This document shows, one piece after another, positions 17,473 to 25,796 of a stretch of DNA of 64,000 nt; position 1 is the first letter of the stretch, and each line of letters starts with the position of its first letter. This stretch comes from Rhodovulum sulfidophilum DSM 1374 (lineage in GTDB: Bacteria > Pseudomonadota > Alphaproteobacteria > Rhodobacterales > Rhodobacteraceae). The notes beneath the pieces are model-generated. The model searched no databases. It saw nothing but the letters and a program-made list of their open reading frames with translations, and had not been told where the DNA came from. Location: positions 1,612,001-1,676,000 of the forward strand of contig NZ_CP015418.1 of the NCBI RefSeq assembly GCF_001633165.1. Direction: 5' to 3'. The position numbers were made by a program, and so were the translations under genes.

Positions 17473-17997
17473 ATGACCGAGACCGGCGACGAGGCGGCGT
17501 TTCGTGTGGCCGCGATCCCGCTTTCACCAGAGCAGACCGTCGACGCTTTGCTGGCGACGGTCGAGGCGACGCTTCGGGCGGAGGGCGTCCGGCTCGCGGG
17601 ATTTCGGCAGCGCCGCGGCGCCGATGGCGGCATGGCGGTCGAGGATCTGACCGGCGGCGGCGTCTTTTCGATCTCTCAGCAGCTGGGGGCCGGGTCGCAG
17701 GGCTGCAGGCTCGACCCGCAGGGTCTGGCCGAGGCCGCCTGCGCCGCGCTCGCCGCGCTGGAGACCGGCCCCGATCTGTTGATCCTGCCGCGCTTCGGCA
17801 AGGCCGAGGTCGAGGGGCACGGGTTTCGCGCTGTCATCGAGCGCGCCTGCGAGCGGCAGGTGCCGGTGCTGGTCGCGGTCAAACCCGATTGCGTCGCGGC
17901 CTGGGAGGCGTTCACCGGTGGGGCTGCCGACCGGCTTGATCCCGACCGGGGCGCTCTGCTTGAGTGGTGCCGGGCAGGGCTGCGCGCCCGCGCCTGA
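17473..17997 (+). CDS. DUF2478 domain protein of the molybdenum locus
   Basis: A 174-residue cytoplasmic protein of the DUF2478 family. The family is repeatedly found beside molybdate transport and ModE genes and is sometimes annotated as NTPase-like. Blocks seen include VRLAGFRQRRGADGGMAVED (about 40-60), DLLILPRFGKAEVEGHGFR and VLVAVKPDCVAAWEAFTGG. No Walker A motif was identified. It faces modE tail to tail with about 10 bases between stops. A GGAGG ribosome-binding site precedes the ATG at 17473. A role in molybdenum homeostasis is inferred from context only. Confidence 0.8.
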   Translation: MTETGDEAAFRVAAIPLSPEQTVDALLATVEATLRAEGVRLAGFRQRRGADGGMAVEDLTGGGVFSISQQLGAGSQGCRLDPQGLAEAACAALAALETGPDLLILPRFGKAEVEGHGFRAVIERACERQVPVLVAVKPDCVAAWEAFTGGAADRLDPDRGALLEWCRAGLRARA

Positions 17998-18006
17998 AGG
18001 CGGGGC

Positions 18007-18792
18007 CTAGGGCAGCGCCAGGATCACATGGCTCGACTTGATCAGCGCGGTGGCGCTGTCGCCCGGGGCCAGCGCCAGCGCCTCGGCGCTTTCGCGGGTG
18101 ATGGTTGCCGCGAGCGTCTTGTCGCCGCCGAGGTCGAGCACGATCTCGCTGTTCACGGGCCCGTCGGTGCGGCCGGTGACGGTGCCGCTCAGCCGGTTGC
18201 GCACCGAGAGCGCGCCGAGCTCCTCGCCCCGGGCGAGGATCACGAAACTCGACTTGACCAGGGCGAAGACCTCGATGCCGGGGGCAAGCCCCATCCCGGC
18301 GGCGCTCTGGCCGGTGATGACCGAGGTCAGTGTCTGGCCGCCGCCGATATCCATCCGCACCTCGGCGCTGACAGGGCTTTCGGTGACCGCGGTCACGGTG
18401 GCGCGGTAGGTGTTGCGGGCCGAGGTCTTCATCATCAGGCTCCAGAGAATATCGCCGGGGTCGAGATCGATCTGATTGTCGAGCGAGGAAACCACCCGTT
18501 CCAGCCCCTCCTGGATCGCGGTGAAGGCGGCGATAACCTTTTCGCCGGCAGGCGTCAGTGTGGCGCCGCCGCCCGCACGTCCGCCGGGGGCGGCGCTGAC
18601 AAGCGGGCTGGCGAAGATGTTGTTCATCGCCTGTACCCCGTCCCAGGCGGCCTTGTAGGACAGGCCCACCTCGCGCGCGGCCGCCGAGATCGAGCCGGTG
18701 CGGCCGACCGCGGCCAGAAGCGCCACCCGGTCGGCGCCCATCCGCGCTCCGGGTCGTTCCAGCGTCAGCGCGCTGCGCAATCCTACCGGCAT
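18007..18792 (-). CDS. modE: Molybdate-responsive transcriptional regulator ModE (MopA/MopB type)
   Basis: Senses molybdate and controls molybdenum genes. The 261-residue protein has a LysR-type winged helix N-terminus (about 20-85, with GSISAAAREVGLSYKAAWDG) and two TOBE/Mop domains (about 128-190 and 197-260). Each Mop domain begins with a block like the stand-alone Mop protein nearby (SARNTYRATVTAV and SVRNRLSGTVTG). The start at 18792 has a strong AAGGAG site; an upstream extension lacks one. Two candidate ModE boxes lie at 19241-19265 and 20193-20217, in front of trmO and mop. Confidence 0.94.
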   Translation of the reverse strand: MPVGLRSALTLERPGARMGADRVALLAAVGRTGSISAAAREVGLSYKAAWDGVQAMNNIFASPLVSAAPGGRAGGGATLTPAGEKVIAAFTAIQEGLERVVSSLDNQIDLDPGDILWSLMMKTSARNTYRATVTAVTESPVSAEVRMDIGGGQTLTSVITGQSAAGMGLAPGIEVFALVKSSFVILARGEELGALSVRNRLSGTVTGRTDGPVNSEIVLDLGGDKTLAATITRESAEALALAPGDSATALIKSSHVILALP

Positions 18793-18957
18793 CGCCGTCC
18801 TGCTCCTTCCGCCGAGATTGTCCTGTCTTAGCGCGAAGCCGGTCGGCCCGCCACCGCCGAGTGCCGCGCCCGCCCATGGCGGGCAGCACGCAGCAAGGTC
18901 ATGTCGGAGGCAGGCCCGTGCCAACTCGGGAAAGTTTCGGGGATGAGGAGGGCCCGC

Positions 18958-19112
18958 CTAACAGGCCGCTGAAAAACGTCTTGCGGCGACCATTGTCGTC
19001 AAATTCACCGGCCCCCAGCACGATGAGCACCGTGCAACGCAACGAGAGAAACCGTGAATGGGGTGTTCTGATACCAACGCCTTCGTCGCATGACTTTTCA
19101 GCGGCCTGCTAA
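18958..19112. mobile_element. MITE-like element, 147 bp, with CTAA flanking repeats
   Basis: Terminal inverted repeats CAGGCCGCTGAAAA (18962-18975) and TTTTCAGCGGCCTG (19095-19108) are identical over 14 bases. They are directly flanked on both sides by CTAA (18958-18961 and 19109-19112), a 4-bp direct repeat of the YTAR form that some IS5-type transposases produce. The interior has no transposase gene. Length, repeats and target duplication fit a non-autonomous miniature element. It lies between modE and the trmO promoter region. Confidence 0.7.
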
Positions 19113-19240
19113 GCGAGGTCAGTCGTTGCGCCAGGCTGCGGGCTGTGGAGTGGAGCCCGACGCTTTCCTGTGCGGCGGCGGTGGGCCCAGCCGGAAACAC
19201 GGCGGTCCCCGTGCGGCGGGCCGGGCGCGCGCTTGTCTCA

Positions 19241-19265
19241 CGTTATGTTATTCGGCACTATAACG
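19241..19265 (+). promoter_or_regulatory. Candidate ModE box upstream of trmO
   Basis: CGTTATG, 11 bases, TATAACG: a 25-bp dyad that fits the known ModE recognition layout (CGxTATA...TATAACG with 10-11 bases between the 7-mers). It ends 49 bases before the trmO ATG, in promoter position. The spacing is identical to the site in front of mop. Confidence 0.6.
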
Positions 19266-19314
19266 GATGAACCGCCGCCGCCGATCCGCGCGGCCCGGAA
19301 CGAAAGGAAACGGC

Positions 19315-19785
19315 ATGGAAAAGGTCATCGCCGCGATCAGGCCCGGCGAGGTCTGCACCGCTGTTCCAGAGCGAAACGATGCCGCGCTCTGGTTCGTCGG
19401 ACGGCTGCGGACGCCCTGGCAGAACCCGCGCGACTGTCCGCGGCAGGGCGATGCCGTGGCCGGGCCGGTCTGCCGGATCGAGATCGATCCGCGTTGGACC
19501 GAGGCGCTGGCGGGGATCGAGCGCAAGGAGCGGCTGTTGCTGCTGTACTGGATGGATGGCGCACGGCGCGACCTGGTCCGGCAGAGCCCGCGCAATGACG
19601 GTGCGACCACGGGCACGTTCTCGCTGCGCTCGCCGAACAGGCCCAATCCGGTGGCGTCTTCCGTGGTGACGCTGCTGGGGCGCGAGGGCGATGTGCTGCT
19701 GGTGCGGGGGCTCGATTGCGTCGACGGAACGCCGCTGATCGATCTCAAGCCCGATTACGGCGGGCGGCCCTGTCCTGAACACTGA
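19315..19785 (+). CDS. trmO: TrmO/TsaA-family protein (tRNA t6A37 N6-methyltransferase-like)
   Basis: A 156-residue protein of the TsaA/YaeB beta-barrel family. E. coli TrmO methylates N6 of t6A37 in tRNA-Thr using S-adenosylmethionine. Key segments are ATTGTFSLRSPNRPNPVASS (about 108-127) and the C-terminal PLIDLKPDYGG. It is shorter than E. coli TrmO (about 235 residues) and lacks the C-terminal extension, so tRNA methylation is less certain. The ATG at 19315 has a GAAAGGAAA site. It sits between ModE and Mop with a candidate ModE box upstream, so its expression is probably molybdate-responsive. Confidence 0.75.
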   Translation: MEKVIAAIRPGEVCTAVPERNDAALWFVGRLRTPWQNPRDCPRQGDAVAGPVCRIEIDPRWTEALAGIERKERLLLLYWMDGARRDLVRQSPRNDGATTGTFSLRSPNRPNPVASSVVTLLGREGDVLLVRGLDCVDGTPLIDLKPDYGGRPCPEH

Positions 19786-19894
19786 GCCTTCGCGACATCC
19801 GGGCTGGCGGTCGCCGAAGGCGGGGCGGCGGCAGAGCAGGGGGCGGCGGTCGCAACCGGCCCGCCCCGCCCCGCCCCGCCGCGCGGGTGCGGGA

Positions 19895-20101
19895 TCAGTC
19901 CTTGCCGACCAGAACGTCGGACGACTTGATGATGGCGCTGGCCTTGTCGCCGACCTTCAGGTCCAGATCCGTCGCGGCCTCATTGGTGATCGAGGCGGTG
20001 ACGGTGGCGCCGCCGATATCGATCTTGACATGGGTGGTGACGGTTCCGGTTTCGACCGCGCTCACGGTCCCCTCGAGGATGTTTCTTGCACTGAGTTTCA
20101 T
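19895..20101 (-). CDS. mop: Mop molybdenum-binding protein (molbindin)
   Basis: A 68-residue single TOBE/Mop-domain protein that stores molybdate as a hexamer in related bacteria. The sequence MKLSARNILEGTVSAVETGT and the C-terminal VGDKASAIIKSSDVLVGKD are diagnostic and resemble the two Mop repeats of the nearby ModE. It is transcribed towards trmO. A dyad matching the ModE box pattern lies 92-116 bases upstream of the start, consistent with control by molybdate. Confidence 0.95.
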   Translation of the reverse strand: MKLSARNILEGTVSAVETGTVTTHVKIDIGGATVTASITNEAATDLDLKVGDKASAIIKSSDVLVGKD

Positions 20102-20192
20102 CTTTACGTCCTTTCAAATACATGGCGCCATTTGCGGCGGCCTGGCCGGCAGGACGCCGGCGCCCCACGATCATCCTCGTCAAGTCGCTTTG

Positions 20193-20217
20193 CAATATGA
20201 GAAAAAACTACATAACG
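20193..20217 (-). promoter_or_regulatory. Candidate ModE box upstream of mop
   Basis: CAATATG, 11 bases, CATAACG: the same 7-11-7 arrangement as the site at 19241-19265, with one half (CATAACG) close to consensus and the other weaker. It lies upstream of the divergent-facing mop gene. R. capsulatus mop genes are known ModE (MopA/MopB) targets. Confidence 0.5.
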
Positions 20218-20620
20218 GGGGATGACGGCAGAGCGCACCTGCGGAAGGGCCAGCGCTGGGTGCGATTTCGGTCTCTGGTCTTCATGTCATTGAGTTCCAC
20301 TTTTCGGGACGCGCGCCAGCAGCCCCTCCCGGCGGCGATCCGGGATCGATGTTCCTCGATCCGGTTCGCGCGCCACGCGACCGCCTTGCGTGTCGCGTCA
20401 GTCAGGTTCGGCGCCATGTCGGCCGGTACCGTGAGCCGGTCGCGAGCTTGAACCTCTCGGTCGCTTGCAGCCGGGCGGATCGTCGTCAGCCTAGCCGCGG
20501 TGGCAATCGCTCGCCTTTCCGCGCCGTTCCCTCACACCGGCCCGGGCAGGTCCACGGATGGCCAAGCTGCGGGAATACGGGGGAATACCGGGCCGGGCAG
20601 ATTTCCGGCAAGGCTGCGGC
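20218..20620. other. Intergenic gap between mop and the amidohydrolase
   Basis: About 400 bases with no credible gene; translations on both strands are Arg-rich and lack start signals. The right end is the region just past the amidohydrolase stop. No hairpin with a T-tract was found. Confidence 0.5.
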
Positions 20621-21982
20621 TCAGCGGGGCCGGGCGGCTTCGGCCCGGGCGCGGTCCCAAAGCGCGGCTGCGGCGGCCTCGGCGGCCTCGAGCACCGCCA
20701 TGCGGTCGACCCGCAGGGGCTCGCCGCCCTCGATCACGACCTCGCCGCCGACGATCACCGTTTCCACGTCGCGCCCCTGCCCGGTATGGACCAGCGTTCC
20801 CAGCACGTTGGTCAGCGGGCGCAGATGCGGGCGGCGGAAGTCGAACAGCACCAGATCGGCGCGCTTGCCGGTCTCGATCGAGCCGATCTCGGCCTCGAGC
20901 CCCAGCGCCCGCGCGCCGCCCATGGTGGCGGCCTCGAACATCGCGGCGGGCTGCCAGCTCTCGCTGACGCCACCTTCCTGCAAACGGCCGGTGGCCAGCG
21001 CCCAGCGCATCACCTCGACCATGTCGGCATGCATGTTGTCGGTGGCCAGCGCCAGGTTCATGCCCGCCTGGCGCAGCTTTGCCGTCGGCGCGAGGCAGCC
21101 ATGGGTCTGGTTGCCCTTGGCGACATGGGCGAGGGTCGCCCGTCCCCGGCCCAGCCGGGCGATGTCGTCTTCGGTCAGATGGATGCAATGGGCCCCGATC
21201 AGGCTTTCGTCCAGAAGGCCGACCTCGTCCAGCAACTGGGGCGGGGTCATGCCGTCGCGCTCGCGGATGAAATCGACCTCGACCCGGCTTTGCGAGACAT
21301 GGGTGTTGATCTTCAGACCATGCGCGTCGCGCAGCTCGCGCACCCGGCCCAGGAGCGTGCGCGAGCAGGTATCGGGCGCATGGGGGGCAAGCACGACGCC
21401 GGTCCTGAGGCCCTCGGGGTCGTGGAAGGCCGCGATCAGATCCGAGGCAAGCCCCAGCGTCCAGTCGCCGATGGCATCGTCATGGCGCCATTCGCCGAGA
21501 TGCACGCGGGTGAAATCGACATCATGGATGCGGCCGCAGCCGAAGGCGCGCAGACCTGTCCCGGCCATGGCCGGGAGCGCGATCTCCTGATGGGTGAAGC
21601 TGTCATTGATGAGGGTCGAGCCGAAAGAGAGCGCCTCGAGCGCGCCGAGCTGCGCCAGCGCATGAGCCTCGTCGGGATGCACATCATGGCCATGGGGCAC
21701 GCCCATCGTATAGGCGGGGGCAAAGCCCATATCCTCGGCCACGCCGCGCACCATGCTGAGGATCGCATGGGTGTGGACATTGACGAAACCGGGCGTCAGC
21801 ACCCGGCCCTCGCCGGGCACGATGCGGGTCGCGGGGTCGATGCGCTCGGGGCGGGTGTCGCGGATGGCGGTGATGCGTCCGGCCGTGACCTCGACCCAGC
21901 CGGTCTTCAGGAAGGGCCGGGCCGGGTCCGAGGTCAGGATCGAGGCGCCATCGACGAGGAGGTCGGGGGAGGGATGCGTCAT
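20621..21982 (-). CDS. Amidohydrolase of the cytosine deaminase/TRZ-ATZ family
   Basis: A 453-residue metal-dependent hydrolase or deaminase. Metal ligands are HTH in GFVNVHTHAILSMVRG (about residues 65-67), the His of INTHVSQSR and the Asp of LATDNMHADM. The catalytic His pair is in IGAHCIHLTEDD. It starts at 21982, two bases past the dctM stop, as the last gene of the racemase-TRAP operon. An open frame continuing upstream only overlaps dctM in another frame and is not part of the protein. The substrate is probably the compound imported by the TRAP system, for example an aminated heterocycle or N-substituted acid; it cannot be named from sequence. Confidence 0.85.
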   Translation of the reverse strand: MTHPSPDLLVDGASILTSDPARPFLKTGWVEVTAGRITAIRDTRPERIDPATRIVPGEGRVLTPGFVNVHTHAILSMVRGVAEDMGFAPAYTMGVPHGHDVHPDEAHALAQLGALEALSFGSTLINDSFTHQEIALPAMAGTGLRAFGCGRIHDVDFTRVHLGEWRHDDAIGDWTLGLASDLIAAFHDPEGLRTGVVLAPHAPDTCSRTLLGRVRELRDAHGLKINTHVSQSRVEVDFIRERDGMTPPQLLDEVGLLDESLIGAHCIHLTEDDIARLGRGRATLAHVAKGNQTHGCLAPTAKLRQAGMNLALATDNMHADMVEVMRWALATGRLQEGGVSESWQPAAMFEAATMGGARALGLEAEIGSIETGKRADLVLFDFRRPHLRPLTNVLGTLVHTGQGRDVETVIVGGEVVIEGGEPLRVDRMAVLEAAEAAAAALWDRARAEAARPR

Positions 21983-21984
21983 TT

Positions 21985-23265
21985 TCAGAATCCGAACAGC
22001 GAGGGCAGCCAGAGCACGAGCGGCGGAAAGGCGACGCAGAGCGCCAGCACCCCGAATTGCAGCGCCACGAAGGGCGCGACCTCGCGGGTGAGCTGTGCCA
22101 TGGGCACCCGGGTGATCCCGCTCATGACGAAGAGCAGCACGCCCACCGGCGGCGTCATCATGCCGACCACGAGGTTGTACATGAACAGGAAGCCGAAAAA
22201 GAGCGGGTCGATGCCGTAGCTGATCGCCATCGGCGCAAACAGCGGTACCAGCATGATATAGGCCGCGTTCGACTCGATCAGCATGCCGACGACCAGCAGC
22301 ATCGCCATCACCAGCAGGATGAAGGTCATCGGGTCCGAGGTCAGGTCGCGGATCCAGGAGGACAGCCGCATCGGCACCAGATCTAGCGTGAAGACGAAGG
22401 TCACGACCGAGGCGAAGGCGATCAGCGCGCCGACCATGGCGGCCATCACCGCGGCCCGGAACAGGCAGCCGGGCAGATCGGCGACGCGCAGCCTGCGGGT
22501 GACGAAGAGCCCGACCACCAGCGCATAGACGACCGCGATGGCCGCGCCCTCGGTGGCTGTGAAGATGCCGCCGACGATGCCGCCCACGACGATCACCGGC
22601 ATCATCAGGATCAGGCCCGCGCGGCGGGTCTCGATCAGGGCGTTCCGGACCGAAAAGGGGGTGCCGCTGAGAGCATAGCCGCGGCGTTTCGCGATCAGCG
22701 TGGCCAGCGCCATGAACCCGAGCGCGAGGATGATGCCGGGCACGATCCCGGCCATGAACATGCCGCCGACCGAGACCGAGGAGCCGGCCATCAGCGCATA
22801 GACGATCATCGCGTTCGAGGGCGGGATCACCGGCCCCAGATTGGCGGCCGAGGCGATCACTGCGCTGGAATAGCCGTCGGGATAGGTCTTGCGCAGGGCC
22901 GGCACCAGGGTCGATCCCAGCGCGCTGGCCGAGGCCACGGCCGCGCCGCTGACCGAGGCGAAGACCATGCCCGCGACGATCGTCACATGGGCAACGCCGC
23001 CCGGAACCCGGCCGACCAGCGAATTGGCAAAGCTGACCAGACGGTCGACGATGCCCGCCTTCACCATCAGCTCGCCCGCCAGCATGAACAGCGGGATCGC
23101 CATCAGCGGGAAGGAATTGACCGCGAACATCATCCGCTGCGGCAGCACCACCAGGTCGAACCCGCCCATGTAAAGCGCCGCGACCGCGCCCAGCCCGATG
23201 GCAAAGGCCAAGGGCGCGCCGATCAGGGCAAGAACGGCAAAGACAGAGACGGCAAGGGCGCTCAT
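21985..23265 (-). CDS. dctM: TRAP transporter large permease (DctM type)
   Basis: The 426-residue integral membrane subunit, with about 12 hydrophobic segments, that moves the substrate with sodium. Typical blocks are FPLMAIPLFMLAGELMVKAG (about 47-66), GAAVASASALGSTLVPALRK and ANLGPVIPPSNAMIVYALMA. The start overlaps the dctQ stop by 4 bases (ATGA, 23262-23265). Gene order in transcription is racemase, dctP, dctQ, dctM, amidohydrolase. Confidence 0.94.
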   Translation of the reverse strand: MSALAVSVFAVLALIGAPLAFAIGLGAVAALYMGGFDLVVLPQRMMFAVNSFPLMAIPLFMLAGELMVKAGIVDRLVSFANSLVGRVPGGVAHVTIVAGMVFASVSGAAVASASALGSTLVPALRKTYPDGYSSAVIASAANLGPVIPPSNAMIVYALMAGSSVSVGGMFMAGIVPGIILALGFMALATLIAKRRGYALSGTPFSVRNALIETRRAGLILMMPVIVVGGIVGGIFTATEGAAIAVVYALVVGLFVTRRLRVADLPGCLFRAAVMAAMVGALIAFASVVTFVFTLDLVPMRLSSWIRDLTSDPMTFILLVMAMLLVVGMLIESNAAYIMLVPLFAPMAISYGIDPLFFGFLFMYNLVVGMMTPPVGVLLFVMSGITRVPMAQLTREVAPFVALQFGVLALCVAFPPLVLWLPSLFGF

Positions 23266-23813
23266 GAGGCGGTTTCCTTCCAGGCATCGTCGCCCCAGAT
23301 TTCGGGGCCGCCAAGGGCGAACAGCAGCAGATGCAGGGCCGAATGCAGGGCGCAGATGCAGACCGGGATGTAGTAAAGCGCGGCGGTCACCGGCAGCGTC
23401 GGCATCAGCTCGCCCCATTTGTCCCCGGCGGCGCCGAGCGCGGTGACGAAGACCACCGCCATCAGCAAGAGCCCGGCCAGGGCCGAGGCGCGTTGCAGCA
23501 GGTCCTGGGCCCGGCCCGGCATCAGGCGCAGCACGATGTCGATGCCGACATGCACGCCGCGGCGGATGCCATGCGGAATGGCCAGGAAGATCGACCAGAC
23601 GAAGAACAGGCGCGACAGCTCGTCGGCGGCGTCGATGGACGAACTCAGGACATAGCGATGGAACACCTGCGCCGAGATCAGAAGTGTCATGGCGGCCATC
23701 GCGGCCACGATGATCCAGCGCGACAGGGCGTCGGTCAGATCGACCGCCCTGCGCAGCAGCGCCAGCGGGCCGGCGGATGCCGGCCCGGGCGAGGGATGCC
23801 CCGGATAGCTCAC
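23262..23813 (-). CDS. dctQ: TRAP transporter small permease (DctQ type)
   Basis: A 183-residue membrane protein with four predicted helices, a partner of DctM. The family block SSSIDAADELSRLFFVWSIF (about residues 55-75) with HGIRRGVHVGIDI following is clear. It overlaps dctP at its start (23810-23813) and dctM at its stop. Confidence 0.92.
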   Translation of the reverse strand: MSYPGHPSPGPASAGPLALLRRAVDLTDALSRWIIVAAMAAMTLLISAQVFHRYVLSSSIDAADELSRLFFVWSIFLAIPHGIRRGVHVGIDIVLRLMPGRAQDLLQRASALAGLLLMAVVFVTALGAAGDKWGELMPTLPVTAALYYIPVCICALHSALHLLLFALGGPEIWGDDAWKETAS

Positions 23814-24799
23814 TGCGCGGCCTGTTCCAGCACGAGATCGATCACCTCGGGATCGACCCGTTCCTTCAGGCTTTCGGCGATGGAGGCGGTCGCCTCGCGC
23901 AGCCGGGCGCGTTCCGCGGCCGGGATCTCGTCGAACTGCATGCCCTCTGCCACCAGCTTCTCGCGGAATTCAAGATCGACCCGTGCCGCCTCGGCCCGCT
24001 GCCATTCGATGGCGCTGCGCATCGCGCTCCGCACCGCCTCCTGGTTGTCGGGGCTCAGCGCGTCGAAGGCGTCCTTGTTGGCCACGACATTGATGAAATC
24101 GAAGAAGTGGCCGGTATCCGACAGGTATTTCTGCACCTCGAAGAAGCGCCGGGTATAGATGATGTTGTAGGGGTTTTCCTCGCCGTCCAGCACCTTTTGT
24201 TGCAACGCCGAGTAAAGCTCGGAGATATCCAGCGATTGCGGATTGGCGCCAAGCGCGCGGAAGGTTTCCAGATGGACCTCGTTCGGCTGCAGGCGGATCT
24301 TGAGGCCCTGGAAATCCTCGAGACGGGTCAGCGGCCGGACGCTGTTGGTGACATGGCGGAAGCCGAGCTCGCCATAGCCGAGATTAACGAAACCCTGTTC
24401 CAGTAACGCCTTGTCCATCAGCTTGCCGACGGGGCCGTCCATCACCTCGAAGGCCTTCTCGCGGCTGTCGAACAGGAATGGCAGGCTGACCGCTTCGAGT
24501 TCGGGCACCGAGCGGGTGAAATAGGCGATCGAGGTGAATACCGCGAAGATCGCGCCCGACCGCACCTGGTCGACGTTTTCCTGCGCGCCGCCCAGTTGCA
24601 TGGCCGGGAAGTTCTGGACCACGAGATCGCCGCCCGATAGGCGCTCGACCTCTTCCTTGAAGACGTTCATGGCCCCGGTGGCGCTGTGCTCTTCGGGGAA
24701 GTTGCCGGCGACGCGCAGCACGGTCTGGGCCGAAGCCGCGCCAGCCAGAAGCGACAGGCCGAGGCAGAGCCCGAAGGCCCGCGGAAGGAGGGGTTTCAT
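23810..24799 (-). CDS. dctP: TRAP transporter periplasmic substrate-binding protein (DctP type)
   Basis: A 329-residue solute receptor. The signal peptide covers residues 1-24 (cleavage near ASAQ). The carboxylate-binding Arg is expected in the LKIRLQPNEVHLETFRALGA block (about 165-185), where DctP proteins bind organic acids. The DGEENPYNIIYTRRFFEVQKY segment (about 205-225) is also typical. It is the first transport gene after the racemase-like gene. The ligand is probably an organic acid, consistent with the conserved Arg; its identity is unknown. Confidence 0.93.
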   Translation of the reverse strand: MKPLLPRAFGLCLGLSLLAGAASAQTVLRVAGNFPEEHSATGAMNVFKEEVERLSGGDLVVQNFPAMQLGGAQENVDQVRSGAIFAVFTSIAYFTRSVPELEAVSLPFLFDSREKAFEVMDGPVGKLMDKALLEQGFVNLGYGELGFRHVTNSVRPLTRLEDFQGLKIRLQPNEVHLETFRALGANPQSLDISELYSALQQKVLDGEENPYNIIYTRRFFEVQKYLSDTGHFFDFINVVANKDAFDALSPDNQEAVRSAMRSAIEWQRAEAARVDLEFREKLVAEGMQFDEIPAAERARLREATASIAESLKERVDPEVIDLVLEQAAQ

Positions 24800-24876
24800 G
24801 TGGCAGATCCTTTCCCTGTTGATCCGATTATGAGGGTGTCCGGGGGGCGTTGGGCCGAAATGCCTGCCGGGGCAGG

Positions 24877-25620
24877 TCAGCCGCAGGCGAATTGGCGCGT
24901 CAGCGCGGGGGGCAGGCCGGTTGCCGTCTTGGGCAGCGGTTTCGATGCGCGTCCGGCGAAGCCCGCCTGAGGCGCCAGCACCGCCAGGGCCTGCGCCTGC
25001 AACGTGGCCGCGCTGATCGGGTCGACGACCGGGGCCTCGACCTCGCCGCGGATCTCGGGTGCAAGCCCGGCCAGCGGAGCGCCGCCCAGCACGACGACAT
25101 CGGCCCCGTCCTCACGGACGGTGCGGTTGCACAGCCGGATCAGGTCTTCGCGCAGGGAGTGTTGCACATCGCCCAGGTCGGGCGCATGGCCGTCGGGGGT
25201 GCGGACGCCCGCGAACCGCGCGCTCAGGCCCGCGTCGCGGACCGAATCCAGATACCAGCGCCGCATCACCGGCGAGAAGGTGACGATCGAGATCCGCTCG
25301 CCCAGCATCGCCGCAGAGACCAGTGCCGCCTCGGCCATGCCGACCACGGGCAGATCGAAAAGCTCGCGCGCGCCGGCCAGGCCGGGATCGCCGAAGGCCG
25401 CGATGATCGCGGCATCAGCGCCCTCGGCATGATCGGCGATCATTTCGCAGGCCAGTGCGCCGCCGATCTGGGCCTCGGCGCGTGAGGCGATATAGGGAAA
25501 GCCGCGACCGGCGGTCAGCGGAACGATCTCGGTCCCGGGGGAGGCCACGTCACGCGCGATACCGGCCATTCGGTCGGTCATCGCCCCGGTCATGTTCGGG
25601 TTCACCAATAATAGTCGCAT
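24877..25620 (-). CDS. Asp/Glu/hydantoin racemase-family protein lacking both catalytic cysteines
   Basis: A 247-residue protein of the hydantoin racemase family, starting MRLLLVNPNMTGAMTDRMAG. Known racemases use two cysteines, in the ACFGDPGL and LGCAGM contexts. Here the equivalents are Ala75 (AAFGDPGL) and Gly180 (VLGGAPLAGL), so the classical two-base racemisation should be impossible. The protein may be a decarboxylase, isomerase or binding protein of unknown specificity. The start at 25620 was chosen because the frame upstream runs through the operator. It leads the TRAP/amidohydrolase operon, about 75 bases before dctP. Confidence 0.82.
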   Translation of the reverse strand: MRLLLVNPNMTGAMTDRMAGIARDVASPGTEIVPLTAGRGFPYIASRAEAQIGGALACEMIADHAEGADAAIIAAFGDPGLAGARELFDLPVVGMAEAALVSAAMLGERISIVTFSPVMRRWYLDSVRDAGLSARFAGVRTPDGHAPDLGDVQHSLREDLIRLCNRTVREDGADVVVLGGAPLAGLAPEIRGEVEAPVVDPISAATLQAQALAVLAPQAGFAGRASKPLPKTATGLPPALTRQFACG

Positions 25621-25683
25621 CGTCCCGCCAAGCTGTTCTTCGTCCTGTCCGACGATAGGAGAAGACGGGGCGAGGGGTGAAAA

Positions 25684-25716
25684 ATGGCATGCCATCTGGA
25701 GAAAATGGCATGCCAT
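25684..25716 (-). promoter_or_regulatory. Twin 12-bp palindromic operator for the GntR regulator
   Basis: Two perfect copies of ATGGCATGCCAT at 25684-25695 and 25705-25716, 21 bases apart start to start (two helical turns), lie between the GntR gene and the racemase-like gene. The TGGCATGCCA core resembles sites known for FCD-type GntR regulators. The position suits control of the downstream operon. Confidence 0.7.
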
Positions 25717-25796
25717 TTGCCCGTCCGCCCTGAATATGGGCGATCCATATCGGTGCCTGCGTGGAATTCGAGCGAGATTGAGGAGCGATCCGGGGC

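Noticed and set aside
20621..23314. An 897-codon minus-strand frame spanning the amidohydrolase and most of dctM
   Set aside because: Its upstream half is an out-of-frame reading of dctM; only the part from 21982 downstream is the amidohydrolase. There is no fusion protein.
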